Shown here: piece after piece, positions 37,119 to 51,118 of the stretch | How positions within the stretch are numbered: position 1 is the stretch's first letter | Layout of the letters: each line of letters begins with the position of its first letter | Assembly: GCA_019614645.1 (NCBI GenBank) | Contig: JABWDB010000014.1 | Span: forward strand, 5,368,501-5,432,500 | DNA length: 64,000 nucleotides | Origin: Stratiolaelaps scimitus | Taxonomy: Eukaryota; Arthropoda; Arachnida; Mesostigmata; Laelapidae | Reading direction: 5' to 3' | The notes under the pieces: generated by a model | The model's input: only the letters and a program-made list of their open reading frames with translations | Database searches by the model: none | Told to the model about the DNA's origin: nothing | Made by a program: the position numbers and the translations under genes

Positions 37119-40100
37119 CTGAAACAATAAACGAGTAAATAATCAGCCAAGTTAATCACATGACATAATACCAATTAGATCCGATTTGCGACTAATGAGA
37201 CAATGGTAACGAAAGCAATGGTAATTGTCGATCGAGGAACTCGATGGTTTCTCCACCAAACGCTTTATAAGTAAAGTTTCCTTCGCTAGACTAGTAAAAC
37301 AGTATCACTCAGCCAGTCAATAAATTGCAGTTAACCAATGTCATGAGTGACATACTTGAATAAGGTTTTACTTGAGCCTATGTGGCTATTGCGGCAGAGA
37401 TCTTGGCTGCGCGCGCTCACACTCAAGCTATATGTAGCAACCGCATCGTTGGTGTCGACGACGCTCTTTCAGCCAGCCGAGATGCTCCACAGATGGGGAC
37501 CCCGATCAGCGGCTGTCCATGGACAATGAATGCATTTAGCCACATCGACATATCGCATATAGCACAAGCAAGTGGATATACGAAGAGCATGTGACCACCA
37601 TATGAAGGGTCCGCCTCGGCGTAGAGGTCGAGCAACACTGTATCATCATACAACGTCATCAAATCAAGCCGTACGGCAGGGTGGCATAAGCGGACATTAT
37701 GTCCTGTCCTGTTTCTGTGCTATCTGCTCGCCTGATGTTGATGTACCCGGCCAATGTCCCCGCAGACCCGCGACCCCAGTCCCATGTTTCAGATGAAGCC
37801 CCGCCGGTTCGCAGACTCGATGCAACGTGTTCTGTAACCTGCGGGTGGTACCGATGCAACCACACTGAAAGGATACTACGAGAGACATTGACCGACAGAT
37901 GGGCCACGAGTGCCGGTCGTGGTAAAGGCCTGTCTCGATGGACCTCAGGCCTACCTGGTCACCTCGTTCAGCTGGGGCATCAACCACATCAGCAACAAAT
38001 GCGGAGGTCAATTGTACTCTGGGGATACCCACCGCCAGCAACAACACACCCCTTCGCTGATTCAACACAGGACAAGTGCAGCGTTTATCTATATTACGGC
38101 CAGAGAAGCTAAGCCCCGTAAAAGGTGGCAATCGACCCCAGCCCGATCAACGATATGAGCTAATATCGCCACAGCGACCTCTGTCACTAAAGGGTTTCTC
38201 TCTCTTTCTATATATATACAGATACATATGTGTGTTGAGCTTCGCCGTCATTCTCATGGGCCCGACCGAATGTCTCGCATGGAACATACGAACGGCAAAA
38301 TGATGAGATGGGTCATATCTCTGGTAAGAGAGACGGCGGGGATAAATGTTCATGTTAGAAGCACTAAATGTATCGTATTGGTGTGAGCAGATGTCTCACT
38401 CAGTGTGTGCACGGGCATACATCCCCCTCGTGTAGGCAAGGTGGTCTAAGCTCGCACAGGTGTCATCTTTGAAGGACAATATCAATTCGTATGCTCGAAG
38501 GTACAGGTACCTCGACATGTAGACATATCCGTTAAGTGTCACCAGGCATCGATCCGCTTTGCGTTTTGCTCGGGGTGTCTCCGGCTCTTTCTGTCAAGCA
38601 TTTTAGCCAAGAGGCTTAGCCGCACCGTCGAATATAGATGCATTTAACATCCATGAGATTACAGACGGCAGGCTTTTCCCTTCCTTCTCACTTAGAGCTA
38701 TAAGCCGTCCTTACAAACGGCCTTCGCCTTTCGCCTTAATAGTATCAAATCTATACACACACACACACACATATATATAGCAATATATGATAGTCCGTAC
38801 TAATATGTATGTGCTTACACCCTGAGGCTGCTTCTCTTTGCGGTTCCCTTCAATTTATTTTTCTCCCACTCTCCCGTTCGCCGGCTCGCTTAACGCGACG
38901 TTGCAGCGCGCTAAGCAGAGATTTATATGTGTGAGCATCTGAGTATGCGAGAGCGTGAACGGGGCGTGGAGTGACGACGCCGGGTGGAGCTTTGCTCTTG
39001 AGGCCTTGCTGCCTGCTTAGGTGACCGGCCAACGACCTTGAGGTTGCTTGTGGCACTGGAAGGCTTGCAGAGTCCTCTAACGAATGGGGAATACGGGCTA
39101 CCTCGCCCTTCGTTAGAATCAACTAAGCTTAGCCGCCAGATCAAGATCAGCAGCAGCAGCAGCAGCAAAGGCCGTAGCAGTGGCGATAGGGGCGCGGATG
39201 CCTCCGGAATGATCTCTCCGAGCAGTGTACACATTTCCGTCAGAACGATGATCCCCCGTTGGCATAAGCGAACAACGACTAAAACGCTATGACCGCTAAA
39301 ACGAAGGCGGGTTGTCTTTCTACAGGTCCGCCGGTAAGATGCCAAAAGATGAGAAGATCTCAAGGCTCCTTCGACCTTGATTGGCGGGCCGCCCCCGAAC
39401 GCGAGGAGATGACGGACACGAACCAAACACAAGACGAATAGACGAGATATTGTACGTACATACATACATATATCGAATGGAGACGTTATACCCCGGAGGC
39501 CATTGCATGTGTACCAGCTTGGCAGCTCTGCATGCCTTTCAGGTCAGGGCTGCACGGGTGATAAGTGTGTGTGTGTGTCTGTGAGAGGAGCTCAAATCAA
39601 GCAATATATCAAGGCTCGCGGGGGTGTTCCCGACCCCTACAGGAACCCTCGTGATGGGTTAGTGCACTGAGCTGAATGGAATACGGCATTATTTCTCTAA
39701 GTGTGAAATTCGAACAAGCGCCCTTGGTAAAATGTTTAAAGGTAAAAGAAGACTAGTTGCAATTGGTGTCCTCACGAGATCTAAGCGCAATAAAAGAACC
39801 GCACCTAAACCCTAGCCAGATAGACAGATCGTTGTATCGAGAGAGCATTACGAGGAATCTCATGATCCTAGGACAAAGTCCGTGCTACGATGAACAAGGA
39901 AAAACGAATTGGGGAACTGCAGTCTATAGGGGGTCATCGTTGCAATATTAAACCTGGTGTACCAATTGAGATAATTGGAAATCAATAATTCGATCGTAAT
40001 TGGATCCGTTGATGCTTTAACATACAATCTCTAGATTTTCCTTAGACATGCAAAGGTACAAGGCAATTTCCATTTTGGGCACGCTTAAGAATTGGGACCA

Positions 40101-41075
40101 TCTTGTCTTAAGTAGTCTATTAAGGATAAATAAAGGGGAGGCTATTCTTAGCTGCAGTTCACATTCATCGGGTTTAATTGTCGCCCACTTTGCAGTGAAA
40201 TAAAGCTTATTAACCATCTCTAGAAGTATTATCATATATAATATATATATATATATATATTATCATATATATAATTCTTCCGTTTTCGGTTACTTTCGAA
40301 TTGAAAGTTTCAAAGAGCAAGCTGAAAACTACTAATAATGCACTACAATAATTGCTCAGTGTTTTTGCGACAGCATTTTACGCAGAGCTCAACTCAAGCT
40401 GATCTAACCACTTTTTGAGATGTATAAATATTAAATATATGGATCTCAATCTTTATCGCTAGACGGTCTGTGGACATTTCTGCAAGACCAATTGCTAAAA
40501 TAGTCAAGAGTGGAACCTAGAGGCATTTTGACCGTTTATGACACAGCTGGATTTTGTAAGCTCAATTATCATATACTGCACACACTGTACACACTCTGCT
40601 GGAGGTTTACTGTCAACAACATTGCTTACATAACCGGATATTGTTTCGCTATTGTTAGCGTTGTGTACTTATTGCTTATAGGATAACATCACCTGTCACA
40701 TGTATGCCGTTGTCCACAATCTGGTTTCTTTCTGATACAAAGTGCTCGGGGATTACCGATTGTGGACGGTATCACGAACATAGAGAAAGCATTTAAATAT
40801 AACGAACGGTATGTGACATGATCTTAACTTAGGGAACGATTGTACCAGAAACCTGCCTTCTCTCCCCAAGGACCGTACGACGTATGAATGAATACGTCAC
40901 GTCAATGACAGATGTCTGAAATGGGAACACTACACGAGCTTAACGTTTGCTTCTCTAACCATGGGTTTAGGCTAATCGCTTGCCGCTGCGTCGAGGCCGG
41001 CTTTGCTCGTGCATCGTAATGATGAAGCTCTGAAGAAATAAGAGCAAATGCATCGGTAAAATATTCGTCTTGTTT

Positions 41076-41076
<1 letters not shown>

Positions 41077-41106
<30 letters not shown>

Positions 41107-41127
41107 AGTAGTAGTGGTAGTAGTAAT
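41077..41127. repeat. (GTT)n followed by (TAG)n microsatellite
   Basis: About ten GTT units pass directly into several TAG/TGG units. It is a compound trinucleotide tract with no coding context. Confidence 0.95.
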
Positions 41128-41689
41128 ACTAGGAAGTTGCATCGTAGAAGAGTTTACCTAGAGCGTATTTAAGCGACTTTGTAATGTGTGCTATAGGGCG
41201 GCACAACGCAGAAGCAACACCGGTGGGAGGGAGTCCTAGAGGTGGTAGGCTGTGGTAAGCTCTTAATCCAGACGGCGACTTAAGTGAACAGAGGCAAGGC
41301 AATCTTGTAAGGGAAGACAAGGCTATAATACAAGGGACGGCGGATTAGCCAGCGAGTTGAATAACTTGATATTCAACTACAAGTACGAAGGGACAATCGA
41401 CGGAGGTTCGACGTAAGATTCAACAACAGTCTGCCTATGGGGGATAACCCATTTTACTTTCGGGGAGTATCAAGAGAAATGCTCAGAGCACTACACAAGA
41501 GAGACACATATATTTACATGCATATATACATACATTTTTGAGCTGACTCTCAGCTATTCCCCTTATATGTATGACAGGTCTCGGATCCTTTAGGTATTAG
41601 TACGAGGACATATCGAGGCCACTTTGATTTTTCATGTCACAGCTGGCAAAAATCCATAGATTAAAAAATCGAGAGGTTGTTTGCGTCAC

Positions 41690-41770
41690 GCAGGACTTGA
41701 ACCCAAGTCATACGAAACTTGAACCTCCTCCTATCAAGTAATCAATGACGTTCCCCGCTAGAACACGTAA
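41690..41770 (-). repeat. Weak tRNA-like sequence
   Basis: The minus strand has TTCTAGCGGGGAACGTC and, further on, CTTGGGTTCAAGTCCTGCG, a box-B-like word in a partly pairing T-arm. The distance and the lack of other arms argue against a working tRNA. It may be another old SINE head. Confidence 0.3.
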
Positions 41771-42326
41771 ATGACATCATATACACAACCAACAGATGGT
41801 CGGCATTGAAAGTCGGCTAAGCTTTACGAAGGTTGGTTGACATCTCTATGCGCATCTATATATTAAATGTATCTGTTGAAAGATGAAGCGACCGGATGAT
41901 CGCCACGGTTGCTAGGCTAAGTTAGAATTATGCAATCTATGGCGTCACTCTGATTCGACACGACCCTCGCACGACTTCGTGCTCATAGCTACTTCGGTAT
42001 ATGATACATCCCCCGTGATGGATTCCTCCACAAACACTCACTCAAGCAGAGATCACAACTATGATACGTATATTACTCTCACTCCTTTGCTCAAATCCAA
42101 TGTCCGCCGTCATCTACCACTGCTTGCAACCATCGTCCGGCCGACAGTGCACCGCGAGCATAGCAACAGCAGTTTGCCGTGCCATCCAATATTCACGCAC
42201 AGGAGTACGTGTTTCATTGAATACAAATACAAAACTGCGAGACGGCCCACAGACTGAATCCGCTTGAGTTCGCTGTCTGTGACGTGAAGATAAGATGCTG
42301 AAATCTAGCAGCTGACTGCAGTGGGC

Positions 42327-42424
42327 GTTCCTTTTTGCAATTCCTTTCCAAATAGATATCTGCATCAACATTGAATTCGAAGTCCTGCCGCCCTCCGTAA
42401 CGCCGCTCCTTACAATGAAATTTG
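42327..42424 (+). repeat. 98-base direct duplication, copy 1
   Basis: Matches 42830-42927 in the same orientation at 94 of 98 positions. All four differences are transitions. The match stops sharply at both ends. The 503-base offset points to a local segmental duplication or two copies of a short repeat. Confidence 0.9.
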
Positions 42425-42829
42425 CTTTAATGAACGACCAATGAAATCCCTCAGAGCTTCACCCACCGTTGTCCAATTCACCGCGTGAGGTCTTGCCGAG
42501 TTTTTGGCGCCCGATTTGACCCTAGACCAAATAGAGATCTATGAGCTGAGTGTGATCAACTGTTGGCGAGCCCAGCGGACGATCTGGCGTAAATACGTGA
42601 ACAATGGCATCCTCACTGCATTTTGCAGAGTTATCTGTTGAAGTTCATCGATCAAGCGTCATTCGGTGAACTGAGCCATGTTACCATTGCCCCGTTTGGT
42701 TGGTTCATTCGAGCGGTTCCCCACGAGGAAGACCAGGTGGTGGCTATTCCCTCGAGTTCATATTATTATTATAGCTCTCTATTCCGCGATTGGCACAGCG
42801 GCTACTTCCGGAGAAGGTCCCTCCGCGAA

Positions 42830-42927
42830 GTCCCTTTTTGCAATTCCTTTCCAAATAGATATCTACATCAACATTGAATTCGAAGTCCTGCCGCCCTCCG
42901 TAGCGCCGCTCCTTACAATGAAGTTTG
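42830..42927 (+). repeat. 98-base direct duplication, copy 2
   Basis: Second copy of the 42327-42424 segment. It lies inside a 155-codon open frame (42678-43145), where it reads FAIPFQIDIYINIEFEVLPP. Copy 1 has a comparable frame that closes soon after. Two of the four differences change amino acids to unlike ones, so coding function is not indicated. Confidence 0.9.
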
Positions 42928-45900
42928 ATCGCGTGTCGTGCCTCTGTCGGCCTTTCTCCTCACGTTTTTCTTTCCTGGTCCACCCGCAACTTGCTTTCGT
43001 GGCGCCCCGATCGACCCTTGCAAATAGCGGGTGCGTGTGTGTCTACGGGGTTTTCCGTTGGGCATACTCCTTCTCGTCGATACGAGCGTTTGTCTATGGC
43101 TCGAACGATCAGCAAGTGGCGGCGTGGGGCGACGGGCTCTTCTGACACCGCGAGACGGATAGCCATGAGGGGAACTGGCAGAGCAATAGCCAGTCGGCCG
43201 GACATAGGGGCTGAAGCATGAAGAGAGTTCATATGTAGTTGCCTGATACTGCCTTAGGCTCTACCACTGCGGCGGCTGCGGCGGCTACCCGGTCGAATAG
43301 GGCAATAGCCCGGTCAGCCTTCTACCTTTCCGTGTCCATGCAGATGATACGAGCGTCCACCGGCGATTTCAGCAGCAGCAGCAGCACCAGAGGTCGCAAC
43401 AAAGGCGATGGCCAAAGCAACAGGTTACGACGAACGTTGTCGTGGGATGAAACATGCAATGTGTTGTCTTGTGCTGTCTATGCAACAAGGCCCGGCGTGT
43501 ATAGATATCCAGGGTGAAAAGCGGGCCAGACGGAGTCACATCACTTACCGATCATAGGGTCTCCTGCCGACGGAATCGGCCAATGTTCGCTAGGATCGCG
43601 GCCTTTTTGTTCATGCATGTCGCCGACTGTGAGAAATATCCCGGAAACCGTAAAGCCCCTCATATACCCCAAGTGCCGTTTGGCCTACACGCGTTGCCCG
43701 AGCGTTCGACCGACTACTGACAGTCCCAGCAGCTCTAACCTGCATAGTGAAAATCTGCCTGGCATCAAGCCACCCATGTAGCAACTAGCAAGACCACGAA
43801 TACAAGGGAGAATACGGGAGTGACTGCTACATATGCGAGCATCCACATCGTCGACAAGGGTGGAGTCGCAATGGAAACGCATCTGCTTAGTGCATCCGCT
43901 CTCATTCGATGAAGACGATGGGCGAACTCACGGCCTTCGCGCATGTTGCTTCACGATGACACTCGTCCTGCTACTGGGTGAAATGCCGCTCCGAATGGAC
44001 TGAAGTATTACATAAATAGTAATAACAATGAAAAAAATAAACCCGGACAGAAGCTGAGAAACGTCTATAGTGCTGTTGATTGCTGGTATTGTAATCGTTA
44101 TCAGCCTGGAGAGGAGATATGCTATACATTCAATACACCACTTAGACTCGCAAGGCGGACAGATGTGAGCGTGTAGCGAGCGAGCCCTGATTGCGTTTGG
44201 AGCAGCTGATCCCCGAGATGTGGCTTTGCCCTACCAAAAATCTTTAGCCCACGCAAATAGCAGGCTCAGTCATATGAACCATGACATCCCAATGTTATAA
44301 TCTTGCCTAAGATTAGGAGATTGCGGCCATATCAATCTGGTAGAAAAAAATCACCCCGAACTCTCACCGCAGCAACGCTACCTGCTGGAGACGTACATTC
44401 GTATAAGGTTATTATAAGTAGGCTCTATATTGGAAGTGTCCCATCTACGAGCGACTACTGCATCAAAGTGTCCTGTTGCACCGTAGCCTCTAATGTCATG
44501 AATCATCTACGAATGTGCGATACAAAATGTACGCCTATGCATATCCAAGTGCGGACACCGGCAGCTCGTCGTAGTTGGATGACGGTATTCGTTTGGAGAC
44601 GTTGACCTGATTATCTCAACTATAATTGTACATGTTGAGGAAATTCGTATATGTTAGTGCAAATAAAGTTAAATGTATATATATATATATATATATACAT
44701 TTCAGTTTTCATTGTATTTAGAGAAACCATTGTGCTTTAAGTTCCGCACTTAGTCATTTCGTTCGCGTCGCATGCACCCAGTAGGTGTTAGCATTATTAT
44801 TATTATCAATATCGACGTCAATATGATTGCCAAGCTTCAGGTCATAGGACGCTCGATTGTCTGTGCACTCGTCGTGAGCTCGCTTGTTTCAACAGATATT
44901 AATCCGAGAACCCCTTTTTATTTTTACTCTTCGCGTCTTTCTGCATAGTACGTTACCAGCAGCTGCCACGATGTATTACAGTAATTAATGAACGAATTAA
45001 TTGATCCGCTTCGAAGTGACACTGCGCCTATTTACAGCATGACTGATGCTCTCTCTCTCTCTCGCTCTCTTGCTCCGTCACATCCGAGAGGCTTGTACAT
45101 CCCCTCATATTAATCCTAAGCGGCTCAAAACAACCATCGCCAACAAGAACGCGCGGATCGTTTAACTGCAGTGTCCATCGCCATCGCCGCTGCTGCGACC
45201 ATCCGGCTTCGTTGGCGTGATACTCGCGGCAGTGGCCATGGCTTGTGCGTCGAGACAACAACAACAGTACCCATCGCCGTTTGTCGATATTCGCAGCAGA
45301 TTGAATGCCCCATGGGTTGGGTCTATGGTCCAACACGCAGCACACCGAAGATCACAAAGTCAGAACGGAGCTTTATACAAAGTACAGCTGCAGCGGTGAT
45401 ATACATTCGAACGCGGGGTAGCGGTGGGAGATACACGCTACACAATGTAGACATTTGAGCTTAGGCAAATTCACCGGCCGGCCAGCGATGTCGAGGCGTA
45501 TAGTGCATAATGTCCGGTAATGGGCTGGTGGCAAAGATGAATTGTAATTATTATAATTATTTTATTGTCACTGTTGTTATTTTTTATTATCATTAGAATC
45601 GTCATCAGAATGAAAATCTGTGTGAATCTGCATGAAATGTATTTCAGCAAATGACATTTACGGGTCTTACTAAGACAATTTCGATGCCGAAGACGAACTG
45701 TACGATCAGTTGGCAGAATCAACTTGAACATTACTCTCGATGGCTGTATATTCCACGCTAGGAGACGTGTACACAATGCGTTATATTCAGATGTCACAAA
45801 ACAATGTCACGTCATGTTCAAGGGGAGCACGCCTTATGATAAGTTTGTATGCACTTGGATTTATGCGAACGGCGGTGTCCGTGGAAGAATCGAAGTCATA

Positions 45901-46675
45901 TTACGTAGCCTAACGGCCCGATTGGGCCAATGACAAAGGATACTTACATTAGACAAATCAGACTCAACACGGCCTTCGAAATCGAGCAACGACCTCTTAT
46001 TTGGTGGATTATTGGATTGCGTCCATTAGAAGGGGGCAACGATATACTCCAATGGAACCATTGCATTATATAATCCATTGAACTGGAAGAGGAATATGCG
46101 ATTAATGCCGATGTCGATACCGACGCTAATTCAGCCAACCGCAGCCAATTGACGAACTTGGCGAACTATAATAGTGGCCTTACACGTCACGTGTGAACCC
46201 CGACGTCGAGTTGACCTTGGAAAATGTCGAAGGACGGGCTGACTATCGCCGTCGTTACTGTGTTGGATAGTGGCTGGAGACCGCATAAACCGATGCGTTC
46301 GAACCGATTACTATACTGTCGTTAGGCGATACTGAAACAGTGAGAGTGGGAGTGACGAGGGAGTCAAGTTAATTAGAAAGCACCTCTGTCTTGCAGATCC
46401 AGTACGACCCCTGGCTCGGCGTTCTTCTGCCGGCTAGCTGTTGAGTTCCTCCACAAGTCGAGAGATTGCTGATTTATGGTAAGGGGAATACACGTGGGAG
46501 GTGCACATGTGTCGGTGCCCGTAGACGACCACGAATATGCATTCTGATTATATTCTGGGCGGTGGGCTGGTTTGTTCAATTGTGTTCAAATAACAACTCT
46601 TGGTTCGATTCGATCGGAAGGGAGGTGAGGTCGTTTTTGAGCACAGTCAAGGTGTACGAAATGTATTAGAACTCT

Positions 46676-46726
<51 letters not shown>

Positions 46727-46746
46727 TAATAATAATAATAATAATA
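46676..46746. repeat. (TAA)n microsatellite
   Basis: About 70 bases of TAA/ATA units with one interruption (AAATAA near 46720). It is the longest trinucleotide tract in the window. The poly-Ile and poly-Leu open frame across it on the minus strand is an artefact. Confidence 0.97.
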
Positions 46747-47512
46747 TGGCTGATGATGAACGTTTACATGTCATGTGTTTCTTCAAGAGTATTCAACAGC
46801 GAGATGATATGTAGCAGATCAGAGGGAGATCTTCGTTCATGGCGACAATAATGATCATGGTGAAAATTCAGTTCGTTTTACGGAACTGGAATTTTACAAC
46901 GGCTTTAGGTAGCGTACGTGTAACGCCAAAATTCTTTGATTGAAACTTAAGCGCGTTCTGTTGGTGATCTAATCTGCAGTAGTGGGACAGGTTAGATTTG
47001 GCATGCCAAACTAAAAATAGATTGGAAATTATCATGACCGACGACTCTGAGAATACGAGCGCTCGACATTTAACGCTGGAAGATCAGGTCTACCATTGTA
47101 GAGTCAACAATACTCGGATAAGGAGATGACGTTAGATGTTGATGTTTAAATTTGGTCAGAGGCGTTGCACTGTAAACTCTCCCCATCTAGATACGAGTGA
47201 CAAGTGGGTGGTAAGCTTCGGCGAGCCGCTTCTATTTGCCTACAATGCCGTTGCTTAGTCTCGCAGCACTTCTCGGCTCGACGTTAACTTTATTCTTTTT
47301 CGATAGCTCTCTCCCCAGTGACCTTTCTGCTCGCTTCACTCGTAACCTACCGAAGGATCGTTTCAACCTAAATTGACAGCCCGCTGTTTGTGGCCATTGA
47401 CAGATGATAGTTTTATCGGCTTAGAGCACTCCGTCTCGCCGAATGGTCCCAAAGAAACGCACTCTTCTTGCGAGGCAAAACATAGGAAAAAATCGCGCCT
47501 TTCAATATGATC

Positions 47513-47515
<3 letters not shown>

Positions 47516-47544
<29 letters not shown>
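47516..47544. repeat. (TA)n microsatellite
   Basis: 29 bases of TA. Similar shorter tracts lie at about 23631-23654, 44676-44697, 56650-56672 and 59225-59250. Confidence 0.95.
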
Positions 47545-47546
<2 letters not shown>

Positions 47547-50500
47547 AGACAATATATACGACCATGCGACAGACTCCCCTGTGACGAAAAAATATGCGCT
47601 CGCATTTATTCTGTCACCTACTGGTTACATGGCAGAGCTCCTGCCAGAAGCTTACAGAAAATCCAGCTTCTCCTATGCTATGACCGCTATCAGGCAAAAA
47701 CAAAGGTGCAGAAACCAGTTATTCATACACTGGCATTCATATGCGGACCGCACATGATGACCTTTTCTCCGCTATTGTTTTCGCAGCATGCGTAAGTCAC
47801 AAGCATCGCCGAGTCAGCCATCTGCGGCAACAGGTTGGAAGGTGAGGTAGCAACGCCCATCGGTGGCGGCTTTCTCCAAGATGCATTTTCTTGCTCGTCA
47901 TGGGACGACGCCTTCGTTTTGACCGCGCGGAATCATAAGGAAGGTTAATATCTTCGTACAAGAGGACACTAAGAGAGAGAGAGAGAGAGTATGAGGGAAA
48001 AAAAAAGTATAGCTGCAGTACATAGCCTCTGCGATTTGCGTGTTCACCGAGGACACACAGTCGTCATCCGGGACGTGGTCAGGGCTTTGAACGGCAGAGT
48101 CCTAGTCTGGGGGGGTGGGGGGGCAGGAGATAATGAAGGGACGGACCGTGGCGACAAAGCGTGTGCCTCGATTCTCTGATTTAAGACGATTGAGGCACTT
48201 GAAATTACGAAATAAGCTGTTGTGCCTTCGTCACTCTCGCTCTAGCCGATATTGAAATAAATATAATAATTTCCATTCTAGTTATACACTATCGCAGCTT
48301 CAGTCCTGCCCGCCCCACGCCCAACAGCGCTTTCAAGGTTTGGATGGATTGATTTGATTTATTTAGAAAAAAATGATGCATAAATAAGAATCAGCTAGCA
48401 AGGGCAAGAAGACCTTCATTGACTTTACGAGATTAATTATTTAGGATCATTTCTACTTATGTAAGGGAAACGTACCTTTTGCGCTTAGGAGAATGTTGAA
48501 ATGTTGAAAAACACTGATTATATCATTGATGAATATAGACAGAAAAGTGTCAATGCTAGAAGACTTTCTCGGAGGAGGCTTAAGCTAATTTGTGGAGAGA
48601 TAGTGGTCTAGGTGGGACGGTGGAGGGGACCGTATGCGAAGTCTCGCGATGAGAATCAATCCGCGAGGACCAATCTGACCGTCCGTAATAAGCGCGTTTT
48701 AATTGACGTTTGCTGGATACAACCTCGCTTCTGACACGGTATAGGCAGAGCGCAGTCTGACGTTATTGGACGACTTAACCCAGCTCTCTTGACTACTGTC
48801 CCTTTCGGCAAGCAGCATTAGAACCTCAGGGGTAGGCTGCTTGGCATAAGAAGGCCTGCGTCAGGGAATAGACCTAGTGAATTTGCTAATTGTGGACATT
48901 ACTGAGTCAGAAAACATGTTGACAGCGTGTTGGCCGCTAAGGGATCCGACTAGGGGAACTAATCGAGATTTGTGAGGTGATTACGGATCTTAGATGCATT
49001 TTAGGAAGCTCTATTACTGCAGTAATTTGGAGCAGTACTGTGCTGAAGATTAAGGTATAGTCTGTGAATCGTCCACAGTGATGCTCTGCGCTCCACCACG
49101 CGAGGCTCAGCAACGACTGTTCGACCTGCGACGACTTCACCGGTCTCGCCTGTTCCCCCCCCCCCCGCTGATTTCGGCGGGGTACGCAGATGCACTCCCC
49201 TGTCATGCCACGTCTACGCTGACAACGGCGGGGAGGCGCCCCGAAGCCGGGAGTTGCCCACGATCAACAGAGGAAGGTGACGTAAGGCGACTAACTAAAA
49301 GGGGAGCGGCCGCACGGTACTCAGCACGTCCATGGCATGTTGTGGTGTTGTGACAAAGGTGTCTCTCCACCCTTCGGTATCTCCTCCCAACGTTTTCCAT
49401 AGGGATTCCCACTATCACTGCTACTGATGCTGCTTCAGTAGGTATTTCCGTGCGTTCCAGCCGCGGACACTGTTATACTTAATGCTCGGTGGTTGACACG
49501 GCTCCTGTCACACTGGCTCCGCCCGACCTCGCTCCTACAATAAAACTAGTGACACTGTAACAGCCACTGTGAGTGTGGTGCGCGGCGGCGTTATAGGCAA
49601 ACGAGAAGGGAGACGTCTGTTGGGAGGCTTGGGGCGTTAGGCTGTACTGCTGCCTGCATCTCTTCTCGGCCTCCGTCTGTTGACTAATTCACACGAACGC
49701 ACAAGGCAGTGTCACAGGGGTTGTCTGCTCGTCTGGGGTCTCGGAGCGCCCGCTCGGTCCCTGGCACTTGCCTTCCCGAGCTGCAGTTGCCCCTTCGCAG
49801 GGCACGCATCGCGGCAGTCTCCATAACGTACTCGCACCCAGAAGCTCGCTATGTGAGCGCCTTCTGTCTCGACCTCTCCATCTTCTCGTTCTCTCTCGAG
49901 GCGAACTCGCTGGCTGTGTATCCATGGCCCTGTGTATAAGCCACGCTGTGTGCGTTCGTCAGTGATGCAACATTTACGCACAGCTCAGGTCGTAGCTAGC
50001 CCCAGCCAAAAGCTCTGTAGGCGGACTGTTGCAGTTGGTGCCAGCGCCCGTGACGGGTGTCGCTTTCTTCTCGTGTTGTTTCTGTTGCTTAGAGGCCCTT
50101 GGGACTCCGGTGAGCGGTGGACTTTTCATTCGACCTCTGTGTTGTCGGTTGTCGCTACGGCAAGAGAACCCTACCGTAGTGGGCTGGGGGAACGTGGTAG
50201 GCAATTTTGGCGCGGCGCCGTTGTGTGGACAGTGCGGTGTCCGTACAACTTGCAGACGCTGCTGTAGAACACTGGGAAAGATCTCAGCCTCATTCCTGTG
50301 CGACCTCTCGACTCCCGCCATTGGCAAAGCAAACGCCAATTTACATCTGCATAGGTGTAGGCTAATCTGTTTCTGCAGTTTTCGATTGTACATTATAGTA
50401 TATCTACGCCTTTAGGAGATGCTAGCGCAATAATAAGTACACATTAATTACTGCTCGCTGTCTCTCGCGGTGTGTATGTGTGTGCATATAAAGCGCACTC

Positions 50501-51118
50501 ACAATATATGGGACTTGAACATAATTGTTCTAACGCTTTTCCGACCTGCACAATTAGCGTTTGCCCGCTCTAACCAATTACCAATTAGCATATTACATAT
50601 ATCAAGGGGAGCAACGCAATTAGTGCTATGATATAGTATCGTAATAACGATGTTAGAATGTTGATAATTTATTAATCATAATTATTACTATCATCACATA
50701 TACAGCCTGGTTAAAAATACGGACATCACATTGCAATTGCATTCGTATGGGTCGGGTGATGTATGTATTGAAAAGTTGGCCTCCTGACTCCATTTGGTCA
50801 GACCCCCTGAGAATCATTTATCTTTCGAACGTCGCCACTTTGTGATAGTGCATTTGGCGTGCCTGCTCGACGAGTTGGCCCTTGTGAAATGGCCACTCGA
50901 CGTATCTGCGTCCAATACGAGAGCGATGCAGCCACCTAGATAGGCCAACCTAGTCTAAAAGTTTTCAGAGTATGTATTTACATAGGGACGTATATAACAG
51001 GACTCTCAAGTCGGGAGAGGAGACATTACCAATCGATCCGACCGAAAAGAATCATGCATAGACAGAGAATCATATGAGAATCATGATACATCTCGACTTG
51101 AGTAACACAACTGGTACC

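Larger units (their letters stand above)
37119..42326. other. 5' flank of the GTPase gene
   Basis: Must contain the missing upstream exon and promoter if they lie within the window. A GC-richer stretch at 37690-38131 is open in several frames on both strands (up to 144 codons) and is a reasonable place to look, though no TATA box or initiator stands out. A 180-codon minus frame at 38923-39465 includes a CAG/CTG run coding poly-Leu and is probably not a gene. Confidence 0.5.
42928..51118. other. Intergenic, no recognisable gene
   Basis: Contains the TAA tract at 46.68 kb, TA tracts at 44.68 and 47.52 kb, and a GC-rich block at 49.56-50.40 kb. That block has opposed frames of 128 and 139 codons on the two strands, so at most one could be real, and neither matches a family I know. 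Confidence 0.6.

Noticed and set aside
37699..38131. Overlapping 137- and 144-codon frames upstream of the GTPase gene
   Set aside because: Opposed open frames in a GC-rich patch with no recognisable protein. Kept only as a candidate 5' region, not as a gene.
38923..39465. 180-codon minus-strand frame
   Set aside because: Part of it is a CAG/CTG run, the rest is Arg/Ser-rich low-complexity sequence, and opposed frames are also open. No domain or splice context supports it.
46586..46786. Open frame rich in Ile and Leu
   Set aside because: It is made by translating the TAA microsatellite.
50505..50590. tRNA-like words on the minus strand (TTGGTTAGAGCGGGCAA, ATGTTCAAGTCCCATA)
   Set aside because: The T-arm does not pair and no anticodon arm forms. 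It is too degraded to call even a tRNA-derived repeat.
50699..50730. Possible Tc1/mariner-type terminal repeat (TACAGCCTGGTTAAAAATAC)
   Set aside because: It resembles the start of some Tc1-like elements, but I found no matching inverted end and no transposase remnant nearby.
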